A DNA stretch of 64,000 nucleotides, taken from positions 2,476,007 to 2,540,006 of the forward strand of contig NZ_VDBO01000001.1 in the NCBI RefSeq assembly GCF_005930355.1, given 5' to 3'. This document shows positions 39,875 to 48,256 of this stretch, in pieces. Each line of letters starts with the position of its first letter. Within the stretch, counting starts at the first letter, position 1. Both the position numbers and the translations under genes were made by a program. The stretch comes from Paenibacillus sinopodophylli (GTDB lineage Bacteria; Bacillota; Bacilli; Paenibacillales; Paenibacillaceae). Under the pieces are notes generated by a model that was not told the DNA's origin, did not search any database, and saw only the letters and a list, made by a program, of their open reading frames with translations.

Positions 39875-39966
39875 AAACGCCTGACGGTGTCCATGTTATA
39901 AACACCATCGTTTCAGCGAAACGCATAGAGAACGTATGAGTAAACTCATATCCTTTGTTATATTTC
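39875..39966 (+). repeat. Dispersed ~90-bp structured repeat, copy C
   Basis: Same order as the other copies: a GC hairpin (GGTGTCC..CACC), a GTTTC box that here forms CGTTTCAGCGAAACG, then ACTCATATCCTTTGTTATATTTC. Internal pairing of the last part is weaker (ATGAGTAAACTCAT instead of AAAGGAT/ATCCTTT). It lies between the convergent rpmE2 and SDR genes. Confidence 0.65.
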
Positions 39967-40035
39967 AAATAAAGCTCTTAACAGCCAAGTCGTAATTTCT
40001 CGGCTGTTAAGAGCTTCTTTGTATGAAATAGATGA

Positions 40036-40818
40036 TTATAATACGGCAGATATACCACCGTCGATGTTAACCGCAGTACCTGTAACAAACGACGCTGCAT
40101 CTGATACGAGGAAGCCGATGACGTTGGCCGCCTCCTGGGCATTCCCAATACGTCCAAGCGGTATGCCGTGACGTGGATCAGCTGCAAATTCCTCCCAGCT
40201 TAGCTCAGGCGCCTTAGCTTGCCACATACGTTCAATCTGCGCACTGCGAATAAGACCGATACATACAGCGTTGACACGGATGCCTTCTGCTGCTAAATCC
40301 TTGCTCATCGCTTTCGTAAGCGCAAGTCCAGCCGCACGGCTCACAGAGGTCGGCAGCGAGGATGCTCCCGGCGTTTTTCCGCCAATCGCCGTGACATTAA
40401 CGATAGCGCCTCCTCCTGCCTTACGCATATGAGGCAATGCTTCGCGGGAGAATTGAACAGCACCAAGCAGCTTCAGATCCAAATCTGCCGTCCAAGCTTC
40501 ATCTGGCACTTGGTCGAACCGACTTGCTGCTGAGGTTCCCGCATTGTTCACAAGAATATGTACGCTGCCGAATTTTCCGACCGTCTCTCCGATTACACGG
40601 GCAGCCTCTTCCCGCTTCGAGACATCTGCGCTGATTGCAAGCACTGCTTTGCCTGTCTGCTCTTCAATACGCGCTGCTGCGCTGCGAAGAGACTCTTCTT
40701 CCCGTGCAACAATCGTGACCTCCGCGCCCTCTGATGCAAGCAGCAGCGCAGTAGCAAATCCGATGCCTTTGCTCCCGCCTGTCACGACTGCAACCTTACC
40801 TTTAAGCCCTAGCTCCAT
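40036..40818 (-). CDS. SDR-family protein lacking the catalytic Tyr and Lys
   Basis: A 260-residue classical short-chain dehydrogenase fold: VAVVTGGSKGIGFATALLL (cofactor loop), LVNNAGTS, and IRVNAVCIGLIRS. Where the Y-x-x-x-K pair should be, the sequence reads LPTSVSRAAGLALTKAMSKDL, so Tyr is Thr and Lys is Arg. Either another residue acts or the protein is not a usual oxidoreductase. A comparable T-S-V-S-R pattern occurs, as I recall, in a subgroup annotated as SDR oxidoreductases. ATG follows AGAGGAGG. Co-directional DUF4265-like and monooxygenase-like genes lie upstream. Confidence 0.88.
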   Translation of the reverse strand: MELGLKGKVAVVTGGSKGIGFATALLLASEGAEVTIVAREEESLRSAAARIEEQTGKAVLAISADVSKREEAARVIGETVGKFGSVHILVNNAGTSAASRFDQVPDEAWTADLDLKLLGAVQFSREALPHMRKAGGGAIVNVTAIGGKTPGASSLPTSVSRAAGLALTKAMSKDLAAEGIRVNAVCIGLIRSAQIERMWQAKAPELSWEEFAADPRHGIPLGRIGNAQEAANVIGFLVSDAASFVTGTAVNIDGGISAVL

Positions 40819-40849
40819 ATGTTATCCTCCTCTGCTGCGATGCAGCTCA

Positions 40850-41260
40850 TTATTTCTGCACCGTTCGGATTACCCTCTGAACCTCTTCATTTATATCTAC
40901 TTCCGTATGGGCTGGTAAATTCACAATAAAGATACCGCCGAACACCTGCTGCGATTTGCCTTGCCAATCGCGAATTTTGTTTTTAAGCAGCTTCAGCTCA
41001 AGAGAGTAAATAACCTCCTTGCTAAGCAGCCAGTTATGGCGCGTAAATGTTGATTTCTCGATTGTTTCAATGTAAATGGAAACATCCTGCAATGTTTTCA
41101 CGCGGATCACATCTCCGAAGGCCACGTTTTCCGTGAACACGGGATTCTCTTCTATGCGATAAATGTCCTTATCCAGTTGAATGACATCTAATACTTCAAC
41201 CTCTTGGCCTGCCCCGTCGAAGCTAAGATGCAACGGTATAAAATCTTGAATGCGGCTCAC
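40850..41260 (-). CDS. Hypothetical protein, possibly DUF4265-like
   Basis: A 136-residue protein of mixed beta and alpha character: IPLHLSFDGAGQEVEVLDVIQLDKDIYRIEENPVF, then NVAFGDVIRVKTLQDVS and a C-terminal half with several charged helices. The pattern value-beta-strand, YRIEENPVF, FGDVIRV recalls DUF4265 proteins, but the match is by eye. No Cys, no signal peptide. It sits 31 bases upstream of the SDR gene and may share its transcript. Function unknown. Confidence 0.6.
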   Translation of the reverse strand: MSRIQDFIPLHLSFDGAGQEVEVLDVIQLDKDIYRIEENPVFTENVAFGDVIRVKTLQDVSIYIETIEKSTFTRHNWLLSKEVIYSLELKLLKNKIRDWQGKSQQVFGGIFIVNLPAHTEVDINEEVQRVIRTVQK

Positions 41261-41300
41261 CCTCTATATCTATTTTCAGTGAAGCTTCAATACAGCAGTC

Positions 41301-41597
41301 TTAGCTGATAGCCACGCTCGTAAAGTGCTCTACGATCGGGAATGGATCGTAATAGTGATGCAGATACTGCTTCCACTGCAAGTATTCCTCGGAACCGCGA
41401 AAACCTTTCGTATGATCCTCAAGCGTTTCCCATCTCACGAGCAAAATATATTTGTGGCTCGCTTCCAGGCATTTCTGCAACTCATGTCCGCAATAGCCCT
41501 TCATGCTCGAGATGATAGCCGAAGCGAGCTTGAAATCACGCTCGAATGCCTCTGTCATGCCTTCCTTGATCTGCAGCATTGCAACTTCCAGCACCAT
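41301..41597 (-). CDS. Antibiotic-biosynthesis-monooxygenase (ABM) domain protein
   Basis: A 98-residue ferredoxin-like-fold protein: MVLEVAMLQIKEGMTEAFERDFKLASAIISSMKGYCGHELQKCLE, then YILLVRWETLEDHTKGFRGSEEYLQWKQYLHHYYDPFPIVEHF. This fits the ABM family, which includes quinol monooxygenases and haem-degrading enzymes. Its V-x-W-E and final H-F motifs are typical. The Met at 41597 follows GAGGAGC; the frame to 41675 lacks a binding site. Located next to the defective SDR, hinting at a small redox unit. Confidence 0.85.
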   Translation of the reverse strand: MVLEVAMLQIKEGMTEAFERDFKLASAIISSMKGYCGHELQKCLEASHKYILLVRWETLEDHTKGFRGSEEYLQWKQYLHHYYDPFPIVEHFTSVAIS

Positions 41598-41883
41598 CGT
41601 ATCAGCTCCTCTATATGAATCTAGCATATACGAATTACTTCCAAATTGCCACATGCTGTCCGTTGCGCTCCGCAAAGAAGCAAGCCCTCATAAGTAGCTT
41701 TCATTAGTTATATAAATCCAGCTGGCCAGCCGCGGTTAATCGGATCGTCAGTAACAATGTATGATACAGACTCCGAATCCCTCGACTTTCAGCCGTACTC
41801 TTTCAATGACCTCCTATAATCATAAAAAAGTTGCTGCATGGAAACATTATTTGAACAGGACAAAAACCAAGTGGAGGTCAATC

Positions 41884-42231
41884 TTGCTATATATCTACAG
41901 CTCTTCGCTGCTATTATCCGGATTGCTTATCGTAAATGCTGTTTACTCCTACCAGAGCAAGCACATTGACCCGCATTTTTGGACAACCTTTAAGTTCCAG
42001 CTGCTGGTATTACCGCTGTTCCTGCTTGCCAATCTCTGTATTGGCTATGGTGTTAAGTTCGGATACAAAGCACTCGGAAGCTTAGGCTACGTACTGCTTG
42101 CCTCTAAGGGGCTCGAGCTGTTTGTATCTCTTCTTATGGGCTATATCTTTATGAAGGAATCACCCTCGTGGCGAACGTGGATAGGGCTTGCTATTATTTT
42201 CATCGGCTTTTTTGTTGCGAAGGGGAAATAA
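41884..42231 (+). CDS. Small four-helix membrane protein, SMR/EamA-like
   Basis: About 115 residues with four hydrophobic segments: LLYIYSSSLLLSGLLIVNAVYS, FKFQLLVLPLFLLANLCIGYG, LGSLGYVLLASKGLELFVSLLMGYIFM and WIGLAIIFIGFFVAKG. The last helix with E-S-P-S-W-R-T-W-I-G resembles one half of a drug/metabolite transporter. TTG at 41884 is chosen since GTGGAGG lies six bases upstream; the open frame reaches an ATG at 41761 (156 residues), which would add a polar N-terminus without a binding site. Confidence 0.65.
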   Translation: MLYIYSSSLLLSGLLIVNAVYSYQSKHIDPHFWTTFKFQLLVLPLFLLANLCIGYGVKFGYKALGSLGYVLLASKGLELFVSLLMGYIFMKESPSWRTWIGLAIIFIGFFVAKGK

Positions 42232-42287
42232 GCAATCTTCTTCTGTTGCACACGCGTCCATCGACACTTCTGTCGAACAGAAATAAA

Positions 42288-42326
42288 GAGCTGTCTCACA
42301 AGGTATTCAGCCTTGTGAGACAGCCC
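42288..42326. terminator. Bidirectional terminator
   Basis: CTGTCTCACAAGG pairs with CCTTGTGAGACAG (42291-42323), between the convergent membrane-protein and GH42 genes, with a T-rich flank on the minus side. Confidence 0.75.
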
Positions 42327-42351
42327 TTCGCAAAGATGCAAGCCACTGATC

Positions 42352-44337
42352 TTATAAAGTTAGAATATCTACTCCCAGTGCTGGTAGCGTCATCTTCCGT
42401 TCCGATCTCTCGCTCGTCAACAAGCTGCGATAGGGAACGTCAAGAGTAACCTCTCGTTGCTCATTCGTCAAATTGATCAGGAACAGGAAGCTTTCCTCGC
42501 CCTTCGTTCGAATCGACAGTTCTACACCTTCCGGCAGCTGGAGCTTGGGCGCCAAACCCTTTTCCTTCAATATACCTTCGAACAGCTGATAGAAATACGA
42601 TGGCTCCGGCCAAGTGCCGACATAATACACTTCACCTTCACCAAGCTTATTGACAGTAACCGCCGGCACACCCTCGAAAAAATCGTTGTCATACCAGGCA
42701 ATCGGTTCTGCTCCTCGCAATTCAAGCAGATCACACCATTGCTTTGCATCGAATGTCTGGCCCTCCGCGTTCCGAATTCGATGCTCGCTGTTGCCGATTG
42801 CATCATATTCACTAACGACTACACCCGCCGCTTCCGCCAGCAGCCCCGGCAGAGGCAGCATCTCACATACATTCCTCATGTTCTTCACGCCTGTCCGATT
42901 GGTGAGGACGACCGTGCCGCCTCCGGCCGCAAACCGCTCCAGCCGCTGGGCTACTTCTTCACTTAACAGGAAGAGGGAAGGGACAATGACCAGCTTGTAG
43001 CCATCAAGCTCCTCGGTCCAGTTGATAACGTCCGTACCGACGCCCATTTTTAGAAATGCATTGTGCATAGAGGACAAATTGTCTATATAGTGCATTCCTC
43101 CCTCTGCCTGTGGCTGAAGGGAAAGCGCCGTATGCTGGTCATGCGAATGCAGAATCGCAACCTGGGTAACGATTGTTGAGCCAGCAAGCCGTTCTCCTAG
43201 CTGGTTCACCTCGCGAGTAAGCTCCGCAAACTCCTTGAACCTGCGTCCAGGAACATTGCTATGATCAATAAGCCCGTGCCAGAACTGTTCGGCTCCGACG
43301 GCAGCACTCCGCCAGCGGAAATGGACGACCATATCCGCGCCGCGGGCGATTGTCTGCCAGGAACGAGCTCGGATCAGTCCAGGATAAGGGGTGCGTTGAA
43401 TCGGCATCCAAGCGCCTTGCGGTCCGCTGAGCTGCTCCATTACCCAGAAATTACGGCGCTTGATGCCGCGAACCAAGTCAAGCGACAGCGCTCCGTTTCT
43501 CGGAAACCGATCGCCATAATCCCGATACAGCTCATTCGGATAATAATCGACAGAAACGAAGTCTAGTTCTTTGTGAAGATCATAATAGTCCAGGGTATTC
43601 GGAAATTGCCACATGTTATGCGTTGCGAATTGGCCTGGACAGTTTCTCCGTAGAATTTCAAGCTGCCATCCCAGCAGATAGCCTACGCTGTCCGAGCAGA
43701 ATCGCTTGTATTCCAGAAGATAAGAAGGATTCATCGGCTTGCTGCCACCGAGCGGCGTCGTTACCTCGGCCCAACTGCTGTACTCCCCGCTCCAGACGAC
43801 CGTACCCCACTCCCGATTCAACTCTTCCAGAGTCGAATAACGCTTCTGGAGCCAAGCGACAAATGCACGATTGCACGTATCGCAATGGCATTCCTGGTAG
43901 TGCATCTCGTTATCGATTTGCCAGCCAATGACGGCAGGATGCTTCGCATAGCGCTGTGATATCGCTTCCACAAATTTGGAGCCCAGCATTCTCAAGGAGT
44001 AGCTGTTGTTGCAGCGATGTCCACGCACACCCGGCCGAATGATTTGACGTTGTTCATTCATTGGCAGCACATCCGGATAACGGGTTGTCATCCAGTTCGG
44101 CGGGGTATTAGTGGGTGTACATAACACGATCTCCATGCCGCGTGCGGCGAATACTTCTATAGCCGCATCCAACCATTCAAACCGATAATCACCCTCGTTC
44201 GGTTCCATTCGGCTCCAGGCGAACTCCGCCATTCGCACAACAGAAACACCAGTCTCTTGCATAAGCACTGCATCCTTCTCCCATAGCTCGGGAGCCCATT
44301 GCTCTGGATAGTAATCAATTCCGATCTTAATTGTCAT
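42352..44337 (-). CDS. Beta-galactosidase, glycoside hydrolase family 42
   Basis: A 661-residue retaining beta-galactosidase: IGIDYYPEQWAPELWEKDAVLMQETGVSVVRMAEFAWSRMEP, WQIDNEMHYQECHCDTCNRAF (acid/base Glu plus a zinc-type Cys cluster) and NFWVMEQLSGPQGAW (nucleophile Glu). A trimerisation domain and a C-terminal beta domain follow. It acts on galactosides from plant or oligosaccharide sources; no signal peptide, so intracellular. The Met at 44337 follows AAAGGAGATC. A divergent AraC regulator likely controls it. Confidence 0.94.
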   Translation of the reverse strand: MTIKIGIDYYPEQWAPELWEKDAVLMQETGVSVVRMAEFAWSRMEPNEGDYRFEWLDAAIEVFAARGMEIVLCTPTNTPPNWMTTRYPDVLPMNEQRQIIRPGVRGHRCNNSYSLRMLGSKFVEAISQRYAKHPAVIGWQIDNEMHYQECHCDTCNRAFVAWLQKRYSTLEELNREWGTVVWSGEYSSWAEVTTPLGGSKPMNPSYLLEYKRFCSDSVGYLLGWQLEILRRNCPGQFATHNMWQFPNTLDYYDLHKELDFVSVDYYPNELYRDYGDRFPRNGALSLDLVRGIKRRNFWVMEQLSGPQGAWMPIQRTPYPGLIRARSWQTIARGADMVVHFRWRSAAVGAEQFWHGLIDHSNVPGRRFKEFAELTREVNQLGERLAGSTIVTQVAILHSHDQHTALSLQPQAEGGMHYIDNLSSMHNAFLKMGVGTDVINWTEELDGYKLVIVPSLFLLSEEVAQRLERFAAGGGTVVLTNRTGVKNMRNVCEMLPLPGLLAEAAGVVVSEYDAIGNSEHRIRNAEGQTFDAKQWCDLLELRGAEPIAWYDNDFFEGVPAVTVNKLGEGEVYYVGTWPEPSYFYQLFEGILKEKGLAPKLQLPEGVELSIRTKGEESFLFLINLTNEQREVTLDVPYRSLLTSERSERKMTLPALGVDILTL

Positions 44338-44453
44338 CCTGTGATCTCCTTTATTCATCAATATATTACGATTATATGGTATATTAATTAGAGTGAATAT
44401 CTTAAATAATTAATATGATATAACAATATTAAGTTAATAGGAGAGTTGTTCGC

Positions 44454-45296
44454 ATGCCTCATCCCAATCGCGCATTCCCGGTACTATCCGCCCGAGACAA
44501 GCTGCTCCCTTTTTATTTAATTGGCATTGGTCTTCATCATGAACAGGAGCATATACGCCGAGACCCAGGCATTCAGGATTATCAGTGGATTCAATGCCGC
44601 AGTGGCAAGGGCAAGCTCAAGTTAAGTGATACCGAGTATATCGTCAATCCAGGCATGGGCATGCTGCTGTTCCCCGGCCAGAAGCACGAATATTATGCTT
44701 TATCGGGAAGCTGGGAAGTTGACTGGATCATCTTCGACGGCAGCGGGTCAGCGAGCTTATTTGAAACAGTCGGCATTGTAGACACCTGTGTATTCGCGCT
44801 GGCATCACCCGAATACCTTCTATCCCGAATGCGGGAACTGCTGCATGCCGCCCTTACACCGCATGAGCAAACGCTAAGCAATTACAGCTGCTCTGCTATC
44901 CTCTATACTTTATTGACGGAAATTATCCAGCGAGTTTCTGTCGAGGGCAGCGATACCGTCGGGCAGCAGTATGAGCGGTTAAAGCCTGTCCTGGACTATA
45001 TTGACCAGCATTATTCCGAAGACATATCTTTGCAGACGCTCGCTGGACTGATGTGTGTCACACCGGAATACTTCTGCCATTTGTTCAAGAAGACGACAGG
45101 CATTCGTCCAATCAGCTATGTCAATCAGGTAAGGATCAACAAGAGCAAGGAATTGCTGCTCGACAATGTGCAGCACGGGATGCAGGATATTGCTCATCAA
45201 GTCGGCTTCGAATCTGCCAGCTATTATGGAGCAATCTTCAAGAAGTTGGAACAGCTCACACCCGGAGCCTTCCGCCGCAGCTATCAGAAGTCATAA
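44454..45296 (+). CDS. AraC family transcriptional regulator
   Basis: A 280-residue regulator. The N-terminal cupin (GIGLHHEQEHIRRDPGIQDYQWIQCRSGKGKL, PGMGMLLFPGQKHEYYA) binds an effector, probably a sugar. The C-terminal domain has two helix-turn-helix units (DISLQTLAGLMCVTPEYFCHLFKKTTGIRPISYVNQVRINKSKELL and MQDIAHQVGFESASYYGAIFKKLEQLTPGAFRR). It is divergent from the GH42 gene across 116 AT-rich bases, the usual layout for a local activator. ATG follows TAGGAGAG. Confidence 0.93.
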   Translation: MPHPNRAFPVLSARDKLLPFYLIGIGLHHEQEHIRRDPGIQDYQWIQCRSGKGKLKLSDTEYIVNPGMGMLLFPGQKHEYYALSGSWEVDWIIFDGSGSASLFETVGIVDTCVFALASPEYLLSRMRELLHAALTPHEQTLSNYSCSAILYTLLTEIIQRVSVEGSDTVGQQYERLKPVLDYIDQHYSEDISLQTLAGLMCVTPEYFCHLFKKTTGIRPISYVNQVRINKSKELLLDNVQHGMQDIAHQVGFESASYYGAIFKKLEQLTPGAFRRSYQKS

Positions 45297-45476
45297 CATA
45301 TGTACTGTCCAAGTTCGTTCGGGATAGTACATGTATACCTAGACAACATGGAAACAAAATCATTGGAATCAAGTAGGAGGGGGAGACTAGCTCAACCGGG
45401 TTCATCCGTTCTTTTCCACGCATATATAAAGCTTTTTGGAAGTGTTATCCTACTCCTCATTTTCACGGCCGCTACG

Positions 45477-47600
45477 CTAGTCCCTCTCCTTACTCTCTCT
45501 GTTTTTGCGATCCTTCTTCTGTTCTTTTTCACGTTCCTTTTCACGTTCCTTTTCACGTTCCTTTTCACGTTCCTTTTCACGTTTTTTTTCAGATTTATTA
45601 TTGCGCTTTTCTTTTGCACGATCTTCCTTGTTCTTCTTCTCATTATCCTTGTCGTTCTTTTCTTCATCCTTAGCTTTGTCTATATTATTACCGTTGTTTT
45701 TTTTCAACATAAGCTCAGGGGACTGCGGGAAGGACAGAATCGGTTCATCCTTCAAAGCCGCTGTGAACAAGGCTTGGAATACGATTGCCGCGGCTTTGGA
45801 ACTCGTCGACAAGTAATGGGTGCTGTCGGTTTTATCGTAGCCTAGCCACACCGCTCCAACAAGCTGAGGCGTATAGCCTACAAACCAGTTATCTTTGGCA
45901 CTATAGCCCTTCGTACCTGGCATTTGAGTCGTTCCGGATTTGCCTGCAAGCGGGCGGCCTTCTAACGCTGCGGAAGTTCCTGTTCCCTCTTGAATAACCC
46001 CCTGCAGCATCGCCGTCATCATGCGGGCAATCGATGGCTCCGTCACCTTCGTACTGCCCTTATCTTGCTCGAATAAAGTCAGCACTTCACCTTCAGCGGA
46101 TTCGATCCGTGTTATCGCATGCGCATCCATCCGTACGCCGTCATTCGCAAAAACACCGAACGCCTCAGCCATATGAATCGGTGCAACGCCTTCGTGCAGA
46201 CCGCCAAGTGCGAGACCGAGCGTGTTGTCTTCGTCTGTCAAAGGTATGCCGAACCTCTCTGCCGCATCGATTCCCGTTTGAACACCCATTTCATTCAATA
46301 ACTTCACAGCAGGAACATTGTAGGAGTGAATCAGCGCTTCATATAAGGATACCTTTCCGTGAAAAATACCGTCTGCGTTCTGTGGATCATAGCCATTAAG
46401 GTTCACAGGCTCGTCCACCAGCTCGTCCACTGGCATATGGCCAAGCTCCAATGCGGGCGTATAAACGACTGCCGGCTTGATCGTGGAGCCTGGCTGACGT
46501 TTTAGCTGCGTAGCTCTGTTAAAGCCGCGGAAAGGCTGCTCGCCTCTTCCACCAACAAGTGCGCGAATCCCGCCATCACGCGGATCTACAAGAATAGCAC
46601 CGCTCTGAATAAGCTGATCATGTGCACTCTCAGGAAACAATGCATCCTTCGCATACACCTGCTCGGCCGCTTTCTGCATATCCGTATTCAATTCGGTATA
46701 AATCCGTAATCCGCCCTGCAGTACCTCGTTCTCCGATAGCCCATACTCCGCCATCGCTTCGCGAATGATTTGATCCACATAATAAGGATATTGAATGTCA
46801 TCTACCCGATTAGGCTTGGCGCTTAACAACGTAATTGGCTCATTAATCGCATCCTTATAGGAGTCATCGCTAATCCATCCTTGCTCCTTCATGAGCTGAA
46901 GCACAACATTTCGTCTTTCCAACGCTTTCTCCTTATGCTTGTAAGGAGTAAGTGCTGACGGCGCTTTGATTAATCCGGCCAGCAATGCAGCTTCCGCTAC
47001 GGTCAACTGCTCAGCCTTCTTGCCAAAATAAATATTCGAAGCCCGATCAAGTCCCCATGCGCCTTCCCCATAATAAATTTGATTTAGATACATCCCCATA
47101 ATTTGCTGTTTACTGTAATGCTCCTCAATCTTTTGCGCTAGCAGCAACTCGCTCCATTTCCTCGACCACGTCCGCTCCTGCGACAGGAATACGTTTTTGG
47201 CTAGCTGCTGGGTAATCGTGCTCCCACCTTGAACGGTTCCACCTGAGGTAAGGTTAGTCACAAAAGCACGGCTTATCGCGCGTACATCCATTCCGTCATG
47301 CTCGAAAAAACGCTTATCCTCCACCGCAACAACAGCATCAATCATATGTTTTGGAATAGCAGAATACTCAATTTCTTCAATCTTATTGAATGCAATGCGG
47401 CTCGCTTCTTGACCATTCTCGTCATATACGACAGTTGCTGCGGACAGCGGCACATCGAGCCTCTCAATGTCCTGCGCATCAATCATGAGCCGGACTGTGG
47501 TCCATCCGCCCAGTATCATTACGAGCATAAGTGCCAGAGCCAATATGAATAACATTTTTATCGTTTTTCTTCTTTTCGACAATTCCTTTTTTTTGTTCAT
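45477..47600 (-). CDS. Class A penicillin-binding protein (GT51 plus transpeptidase)
   Basis: A 707-residue bifunctional peptidoglycan synthase. A membrane anchor at 13-37 is followed by GT51 (AVEDKRFFEHDGMDVRAISRA, GGSTITQQLAKNVFLS, GLDRASNIYFGK) and a transpeptidase domain with GSTIKPAVVY (S-x-x-K), SYNVPAVKLLNE (S-x-N) and AGKSGTTQMPG (K-S/T-G). The last 70 residues are highly charged and end in repeated R-E-K-E, encoded by a 12-bp tandem tract. The ATG follows TTGGAGGAAGCAGC. The repeat tail would lie outside the membrane and may bind wall polymers; that is inference. Confidence 0.95.
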   Translation of the reverse strand: MNKKKELSKRRKTIKMLFILALALMLVMILGGWTTVRLMIDAQDIERLDVPLSAATVVYDENGQEASRIAFNKIEEIEYSAIPKHMIDAVVAVEDKRFFEHDGMDVRAISRAFVTNLTSGGTVQGGSTITQQLAKNVFLSQERTWSRKWSELLLAQKIEEHYSKQQIMGMYLNQIYYGEGAWGLDRASNIYFGKKAEQLTVAEAALLAGLIKAPSALTPYKHKEKALERRNVVLQLMKEQGWISDDSYKDAINEPITLLSAKPNRVDDIQYPYYVDQIIREAMAEYGLSENEVLQGGLRIYTELNTDMQKAAEQVYAKDALFPESAHDQLIQSGAILVDPRDGGIRALVGGRGEQPFRGFNRATQLKRQPGSTIKPAVVYTPALELGHMPVDELVDEPVNLNGYDPQNADGIFHGKVSLYEALIHSYNVPAVKLLNEMGVQTGIDAAERFGIPLTDEDNTLGLALGGLHEGVAPIHMAEAFGVFANDGVRMDAHAITRIESAEGEVLTLFEQDKGSTKVTEPSIARMMTAMLQGVIQEGTGTSAALEGRPLAGKSGTTQMPGTKGYSAKDNWFVGYTPQLVGAVWLGYDKTDSTHYLSTSSKAAAIVFQALFTAALKDEPILSFPQSPELMLKKNNGNNIDKAKDEEKNDKDNEKKNKEDRAKEKRNNKSEKKREKEREKEREKEREKEREKEQKKDRKNRESKERD
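45530..45589 (-). repeat. 12-bp tandem repeat inside the PBP gene
   Basis: CACGTTCCTTTT occurs four times perfectly (45530-45577), with a degenerate fifth copy. It encodes the R-E-K-E repeats near the PBP C-terminus. Slippage would add or remove four residues without a frameshift. Confidence 0.9.
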
Positions 47601-47709
47601 GCTGCTTCCTCCAAGCTGTAACGAATCTACTATTCACACTATTCGCAGGCTGCACATATTTTCAGCACATGAGCTTCTACTCCAATTTCTGCAAGCAATT
47701 AATACACAC

Positions 47710-47751
47710 AAAAAATGCCAGAGCGCAGCAGCCTGCTCCCTAGCATTTTTT
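47710..47751 (-). terminator. Probable terminator of the 90-aa gene
   Basis: AAAATGC and GCATTTTTT arms with a partly paired AGGGAGCAG/CTGCGCTCT interior, T run on the minus strand. Confidence 0.6.
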
Positions 47752-47855
47752 AGACTGATTCAAGTAATAATAAACAGCTTGCTTCCACATTCATTCACGA
47801 AGAAGCATGAAGCAGCACTGTCTAACCTTCCTATCGTCAGCTTTGATCTATTGGA

Positions 47856-48128
47856 TTACGCCTGCAGCAACAGATGAGAAGACCCCTCATAAGCCTCCGC
47901 CAGCAGCCGATTCATATTTTCCCGCTTATTCAGAAACTGCTTGTACTGCACCCACGCAATTTCATCCTCCGAATTCGCTTCCAGATAGGTCTCCAACTCC
48001 TCAATCGTCTGCTCAATCTCATACCATAGTTCACCGTTCCCATGACTTTTCGCATTGTTGCTGCTGAGCTGTTTCCATTCCTCAATCAACGTATTGGCCT
48101 CCTGCTGCCCTATCCTATGTTTTTGCAA
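47856..48128 (-). CDS. Hypothetical protein, 90 aa, helical
   Basis: A 90-residue helix-rich acidic protein: QQEANTLIEEWKQLSSNN, ELWYEIEQTIEELETYLEANSEDEIAWVQYKQFLNKRENMNRLLAEAYEG. No family recognised. The start is a TTG at 48128 with a weak binding site; another start inside is possible. A probable terminator about 100 bases downstream supports it as a gene. It lies between the PBP and the SLH protein gene. Confidence 0.5.
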   Translation of the reverse strand: MQKHRIGQQEANTLIEEWKQLSSNNAKSHGNGELWYEIEQTIEELETYLEANSEDEIAWVQYKQFLNKRENMNRLLAEAYEGSSHLLLQA

Positions 48129-48211
48129 AGCTACGTGAAGTTCTGCAGCAATAGGGCTTCGTTGACTACTATATGCAAAATGGCAAGGATAAGAACCATA
48201 TCATCGAAAAT

Positions 48212-48245
48212 AGGCCGAAACCGTAAAACTCAGTTTCAGCCTGCT
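48212..48245 (-). terminator. Terminator of the SLH protein gene
   Basis: AGGCTGAAAC and GTTTCGGCCT arms (48212-48242), followed by ATTTTC on the minus strand. Confidence 0.65.
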
Positions 48246-48256
48246 TTTACCACTTA

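Noticed and set aside
44338..44453. Zur-like half site ATTACGAT between the GH42 and AraC genes
   Set aside because: Only one arm is present; the opposite arm does not match, and the genes are sugar-related.
45300..45845. A 181-codon plus-strand frame rich in Phe and Leu
   Set aside because: It is the complement of the charged PBP tail and its 12-bp repeats; not a membrane protein gene.
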